A DNA stretch of 64,000 bases from Fratercula arctica (GCA_947846985.1 CANTUZ010000001.1:32326727-32390726), one strand, 5' to 3'. Numbered from the stretch's first letter, positions 1 to 14,524 are shown. A program made the numbers and translations. The notes: generated from the sequence alone by a model not told the origin.

Positions 1-77
1 AGGAAACAAAAATTCAAATTACACAGACAGGCAATTACCATGGTTCCCACACGATGTCTCATGATCTTCTCAATCAC

Positions 78-177
78 ACATGGTTTAGTGATGTTTTTTG
101 TCAGTGTTAGGCTGATGGTTGAACTAGATGATCTGAAAGGTCTCTTCCAACCTAGGCAGTTCTGTGATTCTATGATC
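78..177 (+). mobile_element. CR1 LINE, short 3' tail
   Basis: This is the 3' end of a CR1 retrotransposon in plus orientation. It reads through the typical terminal stretch (ACTAGATGATCTGAAAGGTC, then CTTCCAACC) and ends in TTCTGTGATTCTATGA. The same tail occurs at 4690-4800, which belongs to a closely related subfamily. It is 5'-truncated to about 100 bp, as most CR1 copies are, and has no coding potential. Confidence 0.85.
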
Positions 178-3100
178 AACTCGGCTCATGAAAATGACCC
201 GGTGGACAGCAAGGTTGGCTGATTGGCACTAACTTGTGTGATAACAGCTCTGTGATAGACTTCAACCCCCATGAGGGGTTAGAGCAGCCTGGGTGTGATG
301 CCCGGCCCAGTGCAAGCCCCAGGGATGCAGCAGTGAGCACCTGAGCCCCAGGGAGTCCCTGTGCAGCCCTGCTGGGATGCGGAGAGGTTAGATGGATGCT
401 CCACAGGCTGCCGAAATGAAGCTCTCGGTGCCTCTGAGAAGGCGATGCTGAGGTTACTGCCAACCTACAGCAGCAGGGTGAGGGAGCGGAGATGCTCCAC
501 AGCTCCTGTCTCAAGATGGGACGCTTGCAAAATCAAAAGGCTGAGATATGTCTGACATACCCTGCATATCAGATGCACGGCTGGTCTAAAAATCTGTGCG
601 CTGTTGCGTTTCTCACACGACTGCGGAGGAGTGGGGACACGGGCAGGCTTTCTGCCCTGGGAGCTCGCTGCCACCACAGTGAGCCACGAGGGTGGACACT
701 GTGCTCGAGGGGCGGCCCAGGGCAGTGGGACACAGCCACCGTGCGGGTCTGGACATCACCGTTACCTCACGCATCTTCCTCCTGCTGGAATTTCTCCACC
801 TGAGATAAAAGCTCTTGGCTTTTCGTCTTGCTTGGGCTGGGATTATCTTGAAACTCCCTGCCTTATTCAGACTCCATTGAAGCCCTGAGCTGTTGGTTTT
901 AATTTTGCAAAGCTTTAAGCATTTTGTTACAGCCTCGTTTTTTAGAGGAGAGCTGAGCAGGTGCCAGAGAATTTTCTGATACATTCAAATATTAAGGCTA
1001 GGAAGAGAAATTAAAAAAAAACCAAACACCCAAGCAAAGCTATGACAACCAGTAGTATATCCTTCGACACAAGACAGCTCACTAGTATCACCCTCCTTTA
1101 CTCTTTATAATAAACAGCAGTAATTTGTTTCATGTTTTAAAGAGCCATTTGCCTGCTTTTTTGTTTAAATATTAATTGGGATTGACTTGAGTAGATTGTC
1201 ATGGCAACCACAGACCACAGTTTAAGAATCCCCACATTACATTAATAATTGCTTTAGTTTGAGCAATTTAATCCTCTTTGCTTGCATATATATTGAACTG
1301 GAGTTACTGGAAGCCTTGTATGTTCTGTATCTACAATTCCACTAAGCACAAATATCAACATACTCCAACTCATTAGAAAAGCAAGTATTTGTTGATGCCA
1401 TAGGAAAAAAAGAAAAGCCGATTGCCCAGTCTCTTCCTTGCACTCTTCCCAGTTTTTGCTAAATGGAAAAATCGGAAAATAAATAAAAAGTATGTTCTCA
1501 GTCAGTAAAAAAACGTATCTTCTAAAGAAACTGATTGTTTCTCCAGGTACACATCAAAAATTTAAATAGCAAAAAAAAAATCCTGACTCCACACTAACGA
1601 TGCTTCATTTGGACTCATGAATCAAAGTGATTCTTAAAAACTTATCTCAAAGCAACAAGGGCTGTTTAAAAGATCACTTTATCCAACACATAAGAAAGAT
1701 GACCGTAACAGATTGCACCTACAAAGTAGTTTCTCAGGGCCTTGTTTTCGACCAAAGTGGCTGCGCGCTGTGAGCGGGGAGCAGGGACTTCATTTTGCAC
1801 TGTGGGGATGGCCCTTCAGCCCTTGAGGGTTCACGAGGCAAACCCCAGCAGGTGGCAGCAGGAGATCAATATATATCTCTTAGCACACCTTATCTATTGC
1901 AGAGATGCTGTCATTACTTAAAGAGTCAGGTACCTAAGACAAAGGTACTCACTGCAACAGCAATTAGTGCGCGACCGTGTTTGTACAATGACACTGCTGC
2001 TGTGCAATGCATTTTTTTAAAAGGTGATGAAAGCAGGTGAAAAAGTTATTTCTATATAAGCATGTGGAGGTGCGTATACCTGCACATCCACTTTGTTCGC
2101 AATCCTTGTGCATGCACGCCAGGTAGCTTTCAGGAGTGTCACTGACAGGCACTTCAAAAGGTGGCAGAGTGAGTGGAAGAACAGACTCAAGGTTAAATTC
2201 TGCTCCAGACCACGCAGACAGATTCATGACAACGTGAAAAAAAAAAATATAATTGCACCTCTTCCCACGAAGTACATCTATACGCAGTTCTGGGGCTGAG
2301 AGACCTAGTCTGCATCTGGGAAGCCATGTCACAAGGCGTGATGATGCCAAAGGGCTCGGGCAGAATGAAATTTCTACGGCTGCATGGTCCACGGCTCCCG
2401 ACAGCTCGCTGCTGTTTGGTGGCAGCGGTATCTTTGGGTGGCATTTTCCACGAGGCAGTTCTTACCTCTCACTACTCGCTCATGCCTCCAAACCACCCAC
2501 CCAGTTAAACGAAGGTTAGTTTTCAGACCTGATTCCCCAGGCAGTTCTGCTTCCCTCTGGGCAAAATTTCCAAGAGTTTTGATTCAACAGCATAACAAAA
2601 CAGAACAAAACCAACCTGAATTGAATAGTGAGGTAACATCTGTGCCATGAGTGAGGGCAATTCAAGCTGGGACCATAAACCGCAGCAACTTAGAATTTGC
2701 AACATATTCCTATTTGCCATCTCTGCTGAGGGGGGAAAGAGGCAGCAGTGGTTTTGGGGAGGGCAGCTGAGAGCGTTAACCCAAAAAAATCATTCTGCGT
2801 GCACAGACAACACTGGAGCTTTTAGACAATTACAAATCTGGGATAATTCTACTATACTCTACCATACTTGAGAGCAAGTGGCTTGATGAGATGAGTTCAG
2901 GGGACGTTACGATTTTTCCTGCAGGATCACTTCTCCTTCCAGAAACCAGGACCTGTGCTAAGTTGGCCTATGCATCTTGAGGCATACCGGTACTATATCA
3001 TCTGATTCTGTATCATCAAGAGAAACCCTCCCACTTCCTCCAGTGATGCCAAATCCTGAATTTTGGAGCCTGGTGAGTGCTAATCAGGGGCCCACAATTT

Positions 3101-4329
3101 CTTCTCAGAAAGTCATTTGGTATGTTTATATACATATTATTACAACACAGAAGCCGATTCTGCGGGTACTCTGTTTATACATTTAAGGCATCCTCTTCTC
3201 TGTTACATCTTCCATCATGATTTTCTCCATAAAAAGTGAAACGTTATTGCAGAATTATGGGATAAAAAATGTCTGAAAAGCTGAAAAAGGAGTTAACTTC
3301 CAAGCTCTGAAAACCCTTCCAAAACTTTGAGGGGGAAAAAAAACCCCACCGCACTTAGGATAACCATTACTTAAAGCCAAAACAAAAACTGCAAACTTTC
3401 TACCTCATTTTGAAAAAAAGTACAGTTCATATTAGACCACTGGTTCTACATTGGTTCTGTTCTTCACAAATATTTGATTGCTCACATAAAAAGCATATTA
3501 TGTTCTCAGCTATTAAGTCCAAATCTAGAATTACTGCAATATTTCCAGGGAGCACTTGGTATTTACATCTAGGTAGGTGGCAACAGATTTGCCTACTACT
3601 GCAAATTGTTATTTTTCATTACAAAGAAAAACAAATATATAAGGTTTCCCTAATATAACAGTAGTTTTCAGAGTAGACCTACTTTGTGACTTCACAATCA
3701 CAAAATAAAGATGGCAGCAACTTCCCATCTAACGTGCAGCATATTCTGTATCAAGGGTTTAATTTACTATTTACCATTACGTAAGAAAAATTTCCCTTAT
3801 TTATTTGTTACTTCACTAACAAAGCTGTTGATTCCCTTAGACACATGTGTTTTAAATATTATTAGCCAGTGATGTAAGCAACTAGAACTTCATTCTAACG
3901 GGAACTGAGCCGACAGCCGCAGTATTTTTTTTCTCGTGTCTGAAAATAACCTCAACACTTAGAAACTCAGAAGAGAAATTACATACCCAGACAATCTTAA
4001 GACACTATGACAGAAAATAAAGCAGTGAACGCTCAGCAGAGATTAATTAGCAGCCAACCTCTGTACAGCACGGGGAAAGCACACCTATTCACCTGTTGGC
4101 ATTTTACATTTTTTTGTCAGGTATAGCTGCTCTGTGAACAATAAAGTCACAGTGGGCATTAGGAACAGATACTTTATTTGCAGAAAAAAACCCAAAAGTT
4201 GCACACCAGAGTCTGAAGTCCGCAGCACCAGGGATGCTCGCAAACAGAGCAAACACCAGCTGAGCGTCAGGAACCAAGGGGTAGTATTTTTAAATGGAAA
4301 TGGATGCCGTTGGCAACTCCCTACAGAAG
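178..4329. other. Non-coding stretch (probable GTF2F2 last intron)
   Basis: No gene recognised. The first part (about 230-900) is noticeably GC-richer than the rest and carries several short overlapping ORFs on both strands, none of which resembles a known protein. The remainder is AT-rich with short A runs. I looked on the minus strand for the last RAP30 exon (human residues 211-249, ending in EEKSD) and did not see it here, so this should be intron of GTF2F2. Confidence 0.5.
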
Positions 4330-4800
4330 TCTTTAATGGGAACCCAGAGAAGGGCAACGAAGCTGGTGAGGCGTCCAGAGACAAAAGTCTTATGAGGAGC
4401 AGCTGAGGGAACTGGGGTTGTTCAGCCTGGAGAAAAGGAGGCTGAGGGGAGACCTTATCGCTCTCTACAACTACCTGAAAGGAGGGTGTAGCGAGGTGGG
4501 GGTCGGTCTCTTCTCCCAAGTAACAGGTGATAGGACAAGACGAAACGGCCTCAAGTTGCGCCAGGGGAGGTTTAGACTGGATATTAGGAAAAAGTTTTAC
4601 ACTGAAAGGGTTATTAAGCATTGGAACAGGCTGCTCAGGGAAGTGGTTGAGTCACCATCCCTGGAGGTATTTAAAAGACGGGTAGACGTGGTGCTTACTG
4701 ATATGGTTTAGTGATGGGTTTTGTCCGAGTTAGGTTGATGGTTGGAGACTAGATGATCTGAAAGGTCCCTTCCAACCGAGGCAATTCTATGATTCTATGG
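4330..4800 (+). mobile_element. CR1 LINE 3' fragment with ORF2 C-terminus
   Basis: A 5'-truncated CR1 of about 470 bp in plus orientation. The frame open at 4418-4711 encodes the typical CR1 ORF2 C-terminal segment ([41 protein letters not shown]). It is followed by the non-coding tail and the end repeat ATTCTATGATTCTATGG. The 5' part is more divergent than the rest. An antisense ORF at 4085-4621 is a shadow of this element. Confidence 0.92.
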
Positions 4801-6990
4801 GAAATTATGATAGCTTTAGATGAGGGGTAGATGATGTACTGAAAGACAGTTTTGAATTTATCACCATACTGGCTACCCAGTGAATGAAGGCAGGCATAAG
4901 GAAGAGGATTTCGGTCATTTATTTTCTCAGGTTTGAGGAAGCTGGGAGGGCAGCAACACCTAGGGCAAAAAACCCGTCTGGGAACGAACACGAAACTCCC
5001 AACTCTTGCACACAGCTCAACAGTGAAACCACACAACCCACTTGGGAAGAGTATTTAACGTTTGACTACTTTCAGGAGCCCTGTGGGATTTTTATCCATT
5101 GGTAGAGAGATTCAAATAAGAAACAGAGATGCAAAGATATAGCCCAAATGAGATGTGATGTTGGGTCAATTTAGTTTATGATTTCCTTTTAATGTATCTG
5201 CATTACTACAATAGTTGAAAAAAAAAAAAAAGGCTAGATTTGCTGAGATGAAAGCACACAGCACAGATCCACTACACTACAGGCAGAATATACTCAGGAG
5301 CATATAATGACAGCAGAGGTATATAGACAGGCATAGAAATTTATTATAAATGTAGGAGAAGTATTCATGTGAGGTATTTTGCAAACACAGAATACAAAAC
5401 TACCCTATACATCTAATCCTTAGGGCAGCAACTAAGGCAAAAATTGGATTAATCGGGCCCAGCTTTTGGTGCTTAATGAAGAAACTTGTGTCAGAAGCAC
5501 AGTTTTTCCAGGCTCCTTTGAGCTGATGCAGAGACAGGCACATACACGAGGAAGAACACTTTTGTTCTTCCATGGCGTTAAGTGGGAGTTGCAGGTGACT
5601 ATTTCTAGCTGAAGCCATGTTAGTCGGGATAAATCTGCATCTACTTACATTCAAAGTGATCGAGATAGTGACTGTCACACCTATCTCTTACAAAAAAAAA
5701 ATCTTAATTTTTTCTTGCTACTTCTTCCGTATCTTCCTCCTTCTCAGCTCCCATGATCCACACACCTTCTCTGCCACACAGAGAACGAGCTGACTCATTA
5801 GATAAATGAATGGAATAGAAGACATGAATACATTATCCAAGTAGTTTCTTCCAAGGTAGTAGAATACCGTGAACTGACATGCATTTGAATTGGGTGATAC
5901 CTTTGTACAGCTTCTTAACCGAACAGATTGCGCACTTTGTACTATACAAATCCACATGTCAAGTGAGTAAAACTAGTAAGCATCTCCATTTTCCCCCCTC
6001 TTTTACAGAGGAATAATTTTTTCCATAATCCAGCTGTTACTGTTCCTTCTCCTGCCTTAGCTCTAACACCTTTTGAAATTGTTGCTCCACTTAGACTCAA
6101 ACATAATTAAGTCCCTTTATGTTTTCTGAAAACGGCAGCTGCTTTGAGGGTAGATACTGAAGTCAGCAGTGAAAAACATCAAAAGCACCAAAGATACTTC
6201 ACGTGCCATTGTCTACCTCCACTCCCGCCTGGTCTGCTCAAGGAAAGCTTGAACAGGGGAAGAAGGGAAAGTTAACTGGAAAGTAATGGGTTCATAGATA
6301 AAGAAGCTGGCAGACACTGTAGGGTAACATGATCATCATGTGAGCGCGTGTCTTCATGCTTTTCTTGTTTGTGTATCAAAACAGTGTTTAAAAAAAAAAA
6401 ATCACAACAAACTCCAAATATCAACTCCCTGAACTCCTAGGCTAAAAATTGTTCTATTTGTAAAGGAAATCAAGTGATTTTGGGGGTACTGACATGATGC
6501 CTGAGCTCCCAACATGGATAATGTGTGCATTTAATACCAATTCCATGAAAAACAATTTTCTAGACCCATAGAAAACCAGCAACCCCTGCTGCTATGCCAA
6601 GATAAAGTTTAGAGACTGAGGGAAGGGCTGACCACCCACTTACACAAGCCCTCTACTGCTGACTGCAACAGAATTAGGCTATTACCTTCAGTGAGGGAAG
6701 GAGTAGCATGGAAGAGGATCAGAGCATTACAGAATTTGGTTTCTAGTATTAAAGAGAACCTAAATAAGAAAGAGACCGTTTTGGTTACTTAAGCCACCTC
6801 TGCTAAGCAAAAGCGTACTCACTGCAATGCTCGGTATCCTACACGGTCCTACAATGGTGATTTCAATTTGTTGTAAAAGACATTCAGAGAGCTGTTTCAA
6901 AGGCATATAGTACATATTAAATTGTTTTCTGGATGTGGAAAATATACACAAGACTGAAAACGGTTGTATTCCAAGACTAGTAGTACATAC
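4801..6990. other. Non-coding stretch, GTF2F2 intron
   Basis: AT-rich sequence directly downstream (minus-strand sense) of the GTF2F2 exon at 6991-7134, beginning with its splice donor GTATGT at 6990-6985. A 12-base A tract lies near 5219-5232. No exon, gene or recognisable repeat was seen. Confidence 0.6.
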
Positions 6991-7134
6991 CACTGGCTGT
7001 TTGGTTATGTCCACCAGGTCTTTGATGTTGTAATACTGATGTTTCTCAAAGGCTGAAAAAAGCATGTCCAACACTTGTTGTTTATCAGCTCGAGCCCGTT
7101 TTCCATCTTCTTTCTTCTTCTTCTCATATTCAAT
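6991..7134 (-). CDS. GTF2F2: GTF2F2 (RAP30) internal exon, winged-helix domain
   Basis: This 144-nt exon encodes 48 codons, from IEYEKKKKEDGKRARADKQQ to DLVDITKQPV. That corresponds to human RAP30 residues 163-210 with few changes (for example Q for H in ADKQ[H/Q]V, and I for L in YYN[L/I]K). It is the first part of the C-terminal winged-helix DNA-binding domain of the small TFIIF subunit, which acts with RAP74 to recruit and stabilise RNA polymerase II at promoters. The acceptor TAG is at 7137-7135 and the donor GTATGT at 6990-6985. Both borders are phase 0, so it joins the 14525-14624 exon in frame after the codon for N162. The open frame shown beyond the donor (VCTTSLG...) is intron. The following exon, with the final 39 residues, is not in the window. 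Confidence 0.96.
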
Positions 7135-10100
7135 CTATCAGATGCAAAACATGTTTTAAAGACATTCATATGTAACGTCGTCTAATTTTCAGTGCTGAAC
7201 ATTAAGACAAAAAACCTCTTCTATTTAATAAAACACTGTTCAATGACTCAGTGCTTTTCATCTGGAAAATTTTCTTTTGAGCACTCAAATGTTCTTTTAT
7301 GAACATAAACTACGCATTTTGTCCTCAGCACAATAAGCTTTTCAGATATGTGTCTCTGCATTAACTGGTAAAAAACCCCAGAAACAGAGCCTGCATGATG
7401 TCCCTAAATCTAGAGAGAGAATGAGTATTAGTACAGGAATCCAAACTGAGATGGTATTTTCACTCCACCTCTGTTGATATCAGCTTCTGAAGTATAATGA
7501 CAAATATCAAACAACCTACAAATTAACCATATTTGGGAAACTCCACAGACAAACATGGCTACATCCACAGTCTTAATAACCACCTGTCCAAAGGATGCTC
7601 AAATGGCCCTTGGACACGGCCTCATCTGTTCCAGAAACAACACTCAAGGCAACCGCTTCATCAATATAAAACCAATCTTCACCAAGTGAAGATACGCTTC
7701 GAGGACATGGATGGTATGTCTCCAGGAGACACCCGAGTAGCACACACAAACTCACAGTACTCCAAAAAAAGCCACCCAAGCAAGTAGATGCCCCTCATTG
7801 CCACACACGGTCCTATTTCAGAATGCATATTAAAAAGCATTTAGCTATCATAATCCGCACAAGATGACCATGTATTTTTTCAGATACTTTTATGGGTACC
7901 AACCTCTAAAAATACTTCCTGCATTTTCTCACATTCATCATCATAAGCAAGATTTGCACAGACCAGCCCACCTCAAACAAACCTCAATCACTGCTGAGTG
8001 CCAACCGCAACACCTTCCAGCACATCACCCTATCCGCCCCCAACACCACCCTCGATAACAGAAAACCACTGAGCTCCTTGGAACCGACAAAGGTGACCCA
8101 GAAGGTAATTTAATTCCTGTAATCATCAAATGCTTTCAGGCAAACTGTGTGGGTGAATCCGAAGCGACACAACGTACAGCAGAAGCGATGCACGTGATCC
8201 ATAAGGGACACACGCCTGGCTCCCAGTGGGTAATTTTGTACGGTAGTTGTTCTGCCTCTGATGTCTCAAACCTGATCCTTGAAAGGAAGACCTTCAGAGA
8301 AGAAGCCTAGAATTGAAAATTTGCAGTTCTACTGGATACTAAAAATCTTATTTTTAAGAAAAGAGATTAGTTTTATGGCACAATTTATTTTTTCCTATAT
8401 TTCCTTGCCAGCTAACTCCCTCCTACTCTCTGAGTGAAAATAGCCTGTCTCTTGGTATCTGTCCCAAAGTGGCTAAAGACTATTACCACCTTTGCCGTTG
8501 CTCACAGATTTCTGTCCAGCCAACTCTCTCTTTCAAATCCTGAAACAGATGTAGATCACTACACTGAACGCACAGTAATTGTTCCCAACCCGTAGCTTAA
8601 AGTCTCTTGCTTCTGCTTAAAACCTAAGATGGGCTTGGGCATCCAAATACTTGTCTGCTTTTCCAAGTGCATGTTAGTGTTATAAAAGATACAACCTCTC
8701 CACACAAACCCACACAATTGATATTTATCCACTAATACACTTTGATGTAATTATTTAACTCTTTAGCTTCTGTATTTAAAAAAAAATAAATCTTCAAAAC
8801 TGTAACAGCTTTGCAACAACCGCGAACTGTAGCATCAAGTAAAACAGCTTCACAGTACATCGTCTTAGTTGCCACGATCTACAGTAGGTCATGCCACAGA
8901 AACTGGAGTAAGAACATAAATCCAGGACATTGGCCTTGCTATTAACAATAGTGTGTCAAAACATTTTCTTCTTCTGAAAGTACAACAGACAATTCATTAG
9001 GAACCTGCTGACCTTGAAAAGGTTTTAATTGTAAGCTTTGGAAGCCCTGCTGTGGGTTCAATTTCTGTTTCTCTACCAGTGTAGTCTCACTACGCAGTAT
9101 ACTGCAAATAGACTGCATCTAGTTGTTAACCCATGAAATAGAACTGCAATGGCACTGAAATATATATGAACAAGTCTACTCAGCTGATGCTCTTCAAAAC
9201 TACAAGCCCAAAATACCACGCGGCATGGCCAGGGTGTGCTCTGCTTTGCAACTCCACCAGCAAAGCAGTTGGCCAGTTCTCTACTGCGTACATTCATGTA
9301 GTCATGTAGATATTGGAGAAGTAGGGAAAATCTCATTCACCTGAAAGTCTACTGTGACCTACAGCACTCCCCATGTCTGGTAGGTGAGCAAGGGTTTCTG
9401 TATGAAGCACTGAAAGAAAGGATAAATAGGAGAAAACTGTCCTTTTGCTGCATGAAATGTAGGATGAAACAGCATATGTGTGAGAGTGCTTGCCTCTTCT
9501 GCTACCTGTTTGCTTGCCAAAAAGTTCTTTGCATCTTATCTTCATTTGATCTGACACTAGTCAGTTTGCGGCATTAAAAATGCTTTTAATTTACACCTGG
9601 CTTAAGTCAGAACTTACTAAGATATATGATAAGCATTTGTATTTTTCCTGACAGAGAAACCATGTCTCCAGAGCAATATTCAACTACCGCTGTCATGTTC
9701 TAACTCAGTGCAATGGTGTAGGGACTTGCTGCAAGGACACGGGTGCATCCTGAGGACAATGAAATATTCAGGGTTTAGGACATGCATTTTATGTATGACA
9801 GTTGTCTATTTGGTCTTAAAAAAATACATGAATATGTCACATCTCAGGCTACAGTCTAAAGCTGATACTTCATGTTAGCATTGAAAAGCACCTGTTATGA
9901 TCAGAATCCCATTACACTGTATATTTTGGAAGTTGTATTTCCATCTACAAGAACAATTTTGATTTCTATTTTCTAATATTATTTATATTTGAAAACTGTT
10001 TTGCTTTTTAAGGGCAAACCCACTGTCCCATAAGTAATGAGACCGACAGACAGTGCTTCAAACAAATGAGTATGACCATCACAAAGTATGGCAGTATCAC

Positions 10101-13100
10101 CATTCTACATGGAATGAAACCAAGGTGGAGAAAGTACCTGGCATGCACAAAGTTGCAGACAGCGCCATGTTACATTGCGTTTTCAGAAGAAAATGTGTCA
10201 ACAACAGCCACCCAAACATTATTAAGAATAACCTAATCTAGCTGGGTACAACAAATATTTTTTTGGTCCTGTCTGAAAACTGCTCCAGATTTTTTTCCCT
10301 TTGGTGTTTCATAGTCAAACACGGGAATTGCCATCCTGTAGGATATATTGCACATTTCCTTCCACATATGAATAGGAAAGCAGGAACTACAACTTTATGT
10401 GATCCTCTCCAAAAATCAAGATGCTGACACTGTGTTCTCCTGGAAGCAGAGTTTTCTAATTAGCCACTGCAATCAACTGCAGTGGGCTTTCTTGAGCCTG
10501 AGTTTCAGCCTTTTTTGACTCAGGGACCCACAGAATTTTCCAGTTTTTCTGTGCAGTTGCTGATCAGGTCACGGATGATACTGGTAAACAACATCCTACC
10601 GGATTTTTGATACAGCCCTGCTGCATTTGAGACACTGGCTTATGGGAGACTACGACTGGGGACTTAATAATTTTTTGCATATATGCACATGTTACCATTT
10701 TATAAGAGGAGGAGATGGATTATCCAGCCTTAATTTGTTGCCAGAAAACTTTCTGACACTTTAGAGGTGAAGTCCAGAGGATGGTAGGAGAGGCAAAGGC
10801 ACCTCTATTTGCAAAGCTTTACTGCATTTTGGGTTCCTGCATACATATGAGGTCACTTTTCAACGTAAAGACCTACATATTTGTTTTTAAGGTAACTTTT
10901 CTCTGACTCAAAAACATCAGTTGAAAGATGGGGTATGAAAGATAAAGTCAGGCAGTTACAGGCTGCATCACAGCAGCAGCTATTATGCCTGTTCTTACTA
11001 ACTCTTCTGCAATTTTCTACGTCCCCAAACAACAAAAACAAATTGAACAAGAAAAACAAAACCAGAAATAAACTACAACCTCTTCAGGCGGAAGGTCAAG
11101 CTGAAGTGATGGAAGAAACCCATCTCCTCCTTTTCTGGTTTTTGTTTTGTTTTTAAGGAGCAAGAAGAAGAGCGAAGCACTGAGGTTATTCCTTCTGTAT
11201 GTGGCAGAGTTACGGAAATAATGGGTAAGTAACACGGGCATAATGGGAAAAGCTACTGGGACTCTCAAGACAATCTCTGAGAACAACAATAAAAAAATCC
11301 ATGGTACTATTTGTACCTCTTCAAATGACACACAGCCAAAATGTGCTTAGCTAGCAACTAGCTACAACACTCTCCAAGTGGAGAAAAAAACCTGCTCACT
11401 TTAAAATTGATGCTTCCTACACAAAGGAATAAAGTAACGATAAGGAAATTCTCGTCATTACCTTCACTGATGTTAGGTCTCTGACAGGACTGTTTCATGA
11501 CTGGGTATAAAATCCTAATTATATGAATAACAGTCTCCTGGAAAATAACATGAAGTAAGTCTTTTTAACCAAAGCACAATCTTTTTTTTGGCTAGTAAAT
11601 TGTAATGCCCAGCATTCTTCTTTCTCTACTATTTTAGCGCCTTGGTACACTCTCCCCTTCTGTTTCACATTCTCTGGATGAGCTAAAGTAAATCAAGGAG
11701 GAGTGTTTGTATTCCCAATACAAATGCAATGTGAATATTCTAATACTCTTAATTCATTAATGTATAAAAACAACTCACACAGAAAACTGAATATCAAACC
11801 TTCCCTTTGTTGGAAAGTTATTTGCAGCTGGCATCCCAGTTGCCCACATTTTAATTAGCAACACTCCAGCATTTCCCTCCAACTTCAGCAACAGCTCCCA
11901 CTGTTGTCTAAAAACACGGAGCGCATTGTGAAGTGCTATTAAAAAAAAAAAAAAAAAAAAAGCCTGGTATCTGTTGCTGTTCTCTTCTTTTTGTCTCGTG
12001 AATACGCTGCTCATAGCAAGTTACAAGGCAGCCTTTCATTTTTTTTCCTTCCCGTTTTCTTTGCAAACAGGATGCTTTATGCAGTAGGCTGAAACGCTTT
12101 TGGAGAGTCATATTACAGAATGCATGTACATTGTAAATTAATTAATTTATTTAAAATTGTGTTTTAAAATTTAAAAAGCATTAAAATACGGTTTTAGAAC
12201 AAGCTGCTGATTATAGAAGTTGCAAGTTTATCCCTGCAAGACTTCATACAGAAACCGATTTCTCTTTGTTTACCTTCCCAGCATGTTGCTAAGCTTGCTG
12301 AAAAGCTGCCAAAATTCCTTTCTTGAAGGTATCATTAATACTGAAGCTGATGTATTACACTGCTTCGGTAGACAGCTAATACAAAGGTGATAGAGAAGTG
12401 AGACGAAATCTGAAGTTTCATCTGAAGATGTTTGAAAGAAGTCTTAAAAGTTTTCCCATCCCCCGGAGCACGGGTACCATCCTCTACGGTACAGGAGAGT
12501 GGGAAAAGGGAAGACCATAAAGAAGCCTCCGAAGGGGTAACCAGTACCACTAGAGAACTTTTCTGCTGTGTTACAAAAAATAACGAAGTCACAGAAAGAT
12601 TCCAGCTGCAAGAATGTTAACATTGCAACCTTTTTAAGATATGTATCATCTACAGTTATACAAAAAATGAAGGTCCCTTTCCCAGAGAAGAAAAGCTAAG
12701 TTATAACCCCAGCATACATCATAATGGAACTGCAATTTCTTCTAATAAAAACGTGAGTTTAATATAATTTCTTGGGAAAAAAAAAGACGACTTTCCCTGT
12801 CCTTGTATTCAAACAAGCTATTGCTATTTCCCATCCACATATAATTTCCATCCTCCTTCCTGTTATATGTTCATTTAGGGGTACATGGAGCAGCCACACT
12901 TATGCTCCATTTAATATTCTATCATACCTTACTTAAGGAAATTTTACTCCTTCTTAGTAGTTCCTTATTCTTTTCTCAGAAACTCCCATGAATATGACGG
13001 AATGCATCTTAGTTTGTACTTTTTTTTTCTTCTTTCTTGTGAAAAGTCCCCAAGAAAGGTGCTGTAGAAAGTAGTCAGCCTGGGCCTTTAAAGTCAAGCC

Positions 13101-14524
13101 ATGGCCAAGAGTGACTCAAGTATCAGTATGTCCTACTAGATTTTTCCCATCAGGACACTTTTAAGGCAGACATGAAAAGTAAACATACTGCCAACGGATT
13201 TCCATTAGCATGGACAGCTATGTAATCGCTAAAAACATCGTAATTAGGACACAAGAGCATCATAACTTTTAAGAAGCCTAGTTACGTCCTGGTTATACCC
13301 CCTGAATCTCACACAAGACTTAGATTTCTGTAATGATATGACAACAGCAGTTTGCAACTGGGATAAAGATTCAAAGACTGTCTCCATGTTAAAGTCATAC
13401 TGTTGTAATCATGATGGTGTCAGAGAAATGGCACAGAATCCCACTAAAAACAGACACTGTACATCACCGTAGCTTATTCCAGAATTAAAGAAGGAGAATA
13501 ACAGTAGCATCATAAAACAATATAGTCATATAAAAATGCATTTGCATAGCAGGATACACTAGTGTGACTATTTTGGTTAAATGTCATTCCCTTAGCTGAA
13601 ATAGTTATATTGGTATGATCATCTATGTATAGATCAGACTTTGAACAGTAACTGCTACAAAACAGCCCCATGAGAGAGAAACGATTATTTTTGGTTCTGT
13701 GGAAATAGACTGCCTTTCAGAATAATGCTTAAATATCATCCAGTATATTGTCATTTGTTTTATGTAAATAAAATCTTAATAAAAAGTGTAAAAGTTTAAA
13801 TGACTAACACAGTGACTCATTTTCAGTGTGACTTAACATTTCTCACATTCAACAGTAACAGTGATTATATATGCATACATACAAATTACTCAAAGAGGAT
13901 CTTCGAGAAAAAGGACATTATAGTTTTTATGTACATCAAGTGATCTGGAACAGCAGTGTGGGTGTAATATTGACAAAGCTAATGATGCAAATAACACGTA
14001 CTATGAAGGTATGAAACTGTGAAAAATTATCAGCTGTTATTCTTTTCTATTTGTTGTCAGTTACTGCAAAGGACTGGAAATCAATGATTCTTTTCAAGTC
14101 TCTTACCCATCTCCATACAATATTTTATTTGTCTCAAAGTAGTGCTTCCACATCTCATAGCACAAGGCCAAACTGACTTTTATCCCCAAATTTCAAAATT
14201 AAATTTAAAAAAAAAAAAAAAAGACTAGAGGAAGAACGTAATAAAGACACTAGAAAAGCCTTATGTAAAGGTGGTCTGCCCTCCATCAGGTAACACGAGA
14301 GAGTTAGAATTGACAGACCTTAGTCCCAAGGGTGATGATGGTCTTGAGACAGAAAGAAGATCCCCAGAAGACAAAATCAAGGAGAAACCAGATAACATGG
14401 AACTTTTCCAAAGACAGTGTCCAAGAGCAAGCGAAAAGGCTACAGGACAGCAGCACAGTGATTCTGGAGTCCTGAGCCAGATTCCTGGCTAGGAGAATAA
14501 GGGAAAATACTGAAAGCTACTTAC
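7135..14524. other. GTF2F2 intron, 7,390 bp
   Basis: Intron between two recognised GTF2F2 exons. The content is AT-rich with no recognisable repeat family. A C-rich stretch on the plus strand at about 7550-8060 has several short ORFs without known similarity. An uninterrupted A run of 21 occupies 11941-11961 and an A run of about 16 lies near 14207-14222. No other gene was seen on either strand. Confidence 0.8.
11941..11961. repeat. Poly(A) tract, 21 bp
   Basis: An unbroken run of 21 A on the plus strand (T in the GTF2F2 transcript). The sequence just 5' of it does not resemble a known retrocopy, so I treat it as a simple homopolymer rather than a retroposition tail. Confidence 0.9.

Noticed and set aside
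4085..4621. 178-codon minus-strand ORF
   Set aside because: Antisense shadow of the CR1 ORF2 C-terminus at 4330-4800.
11941..11961. A21 run as a retroposed poly(A) tail
   Set aside because: No retrocopy-like sequence precedes it and no flanking target duplication was seen.
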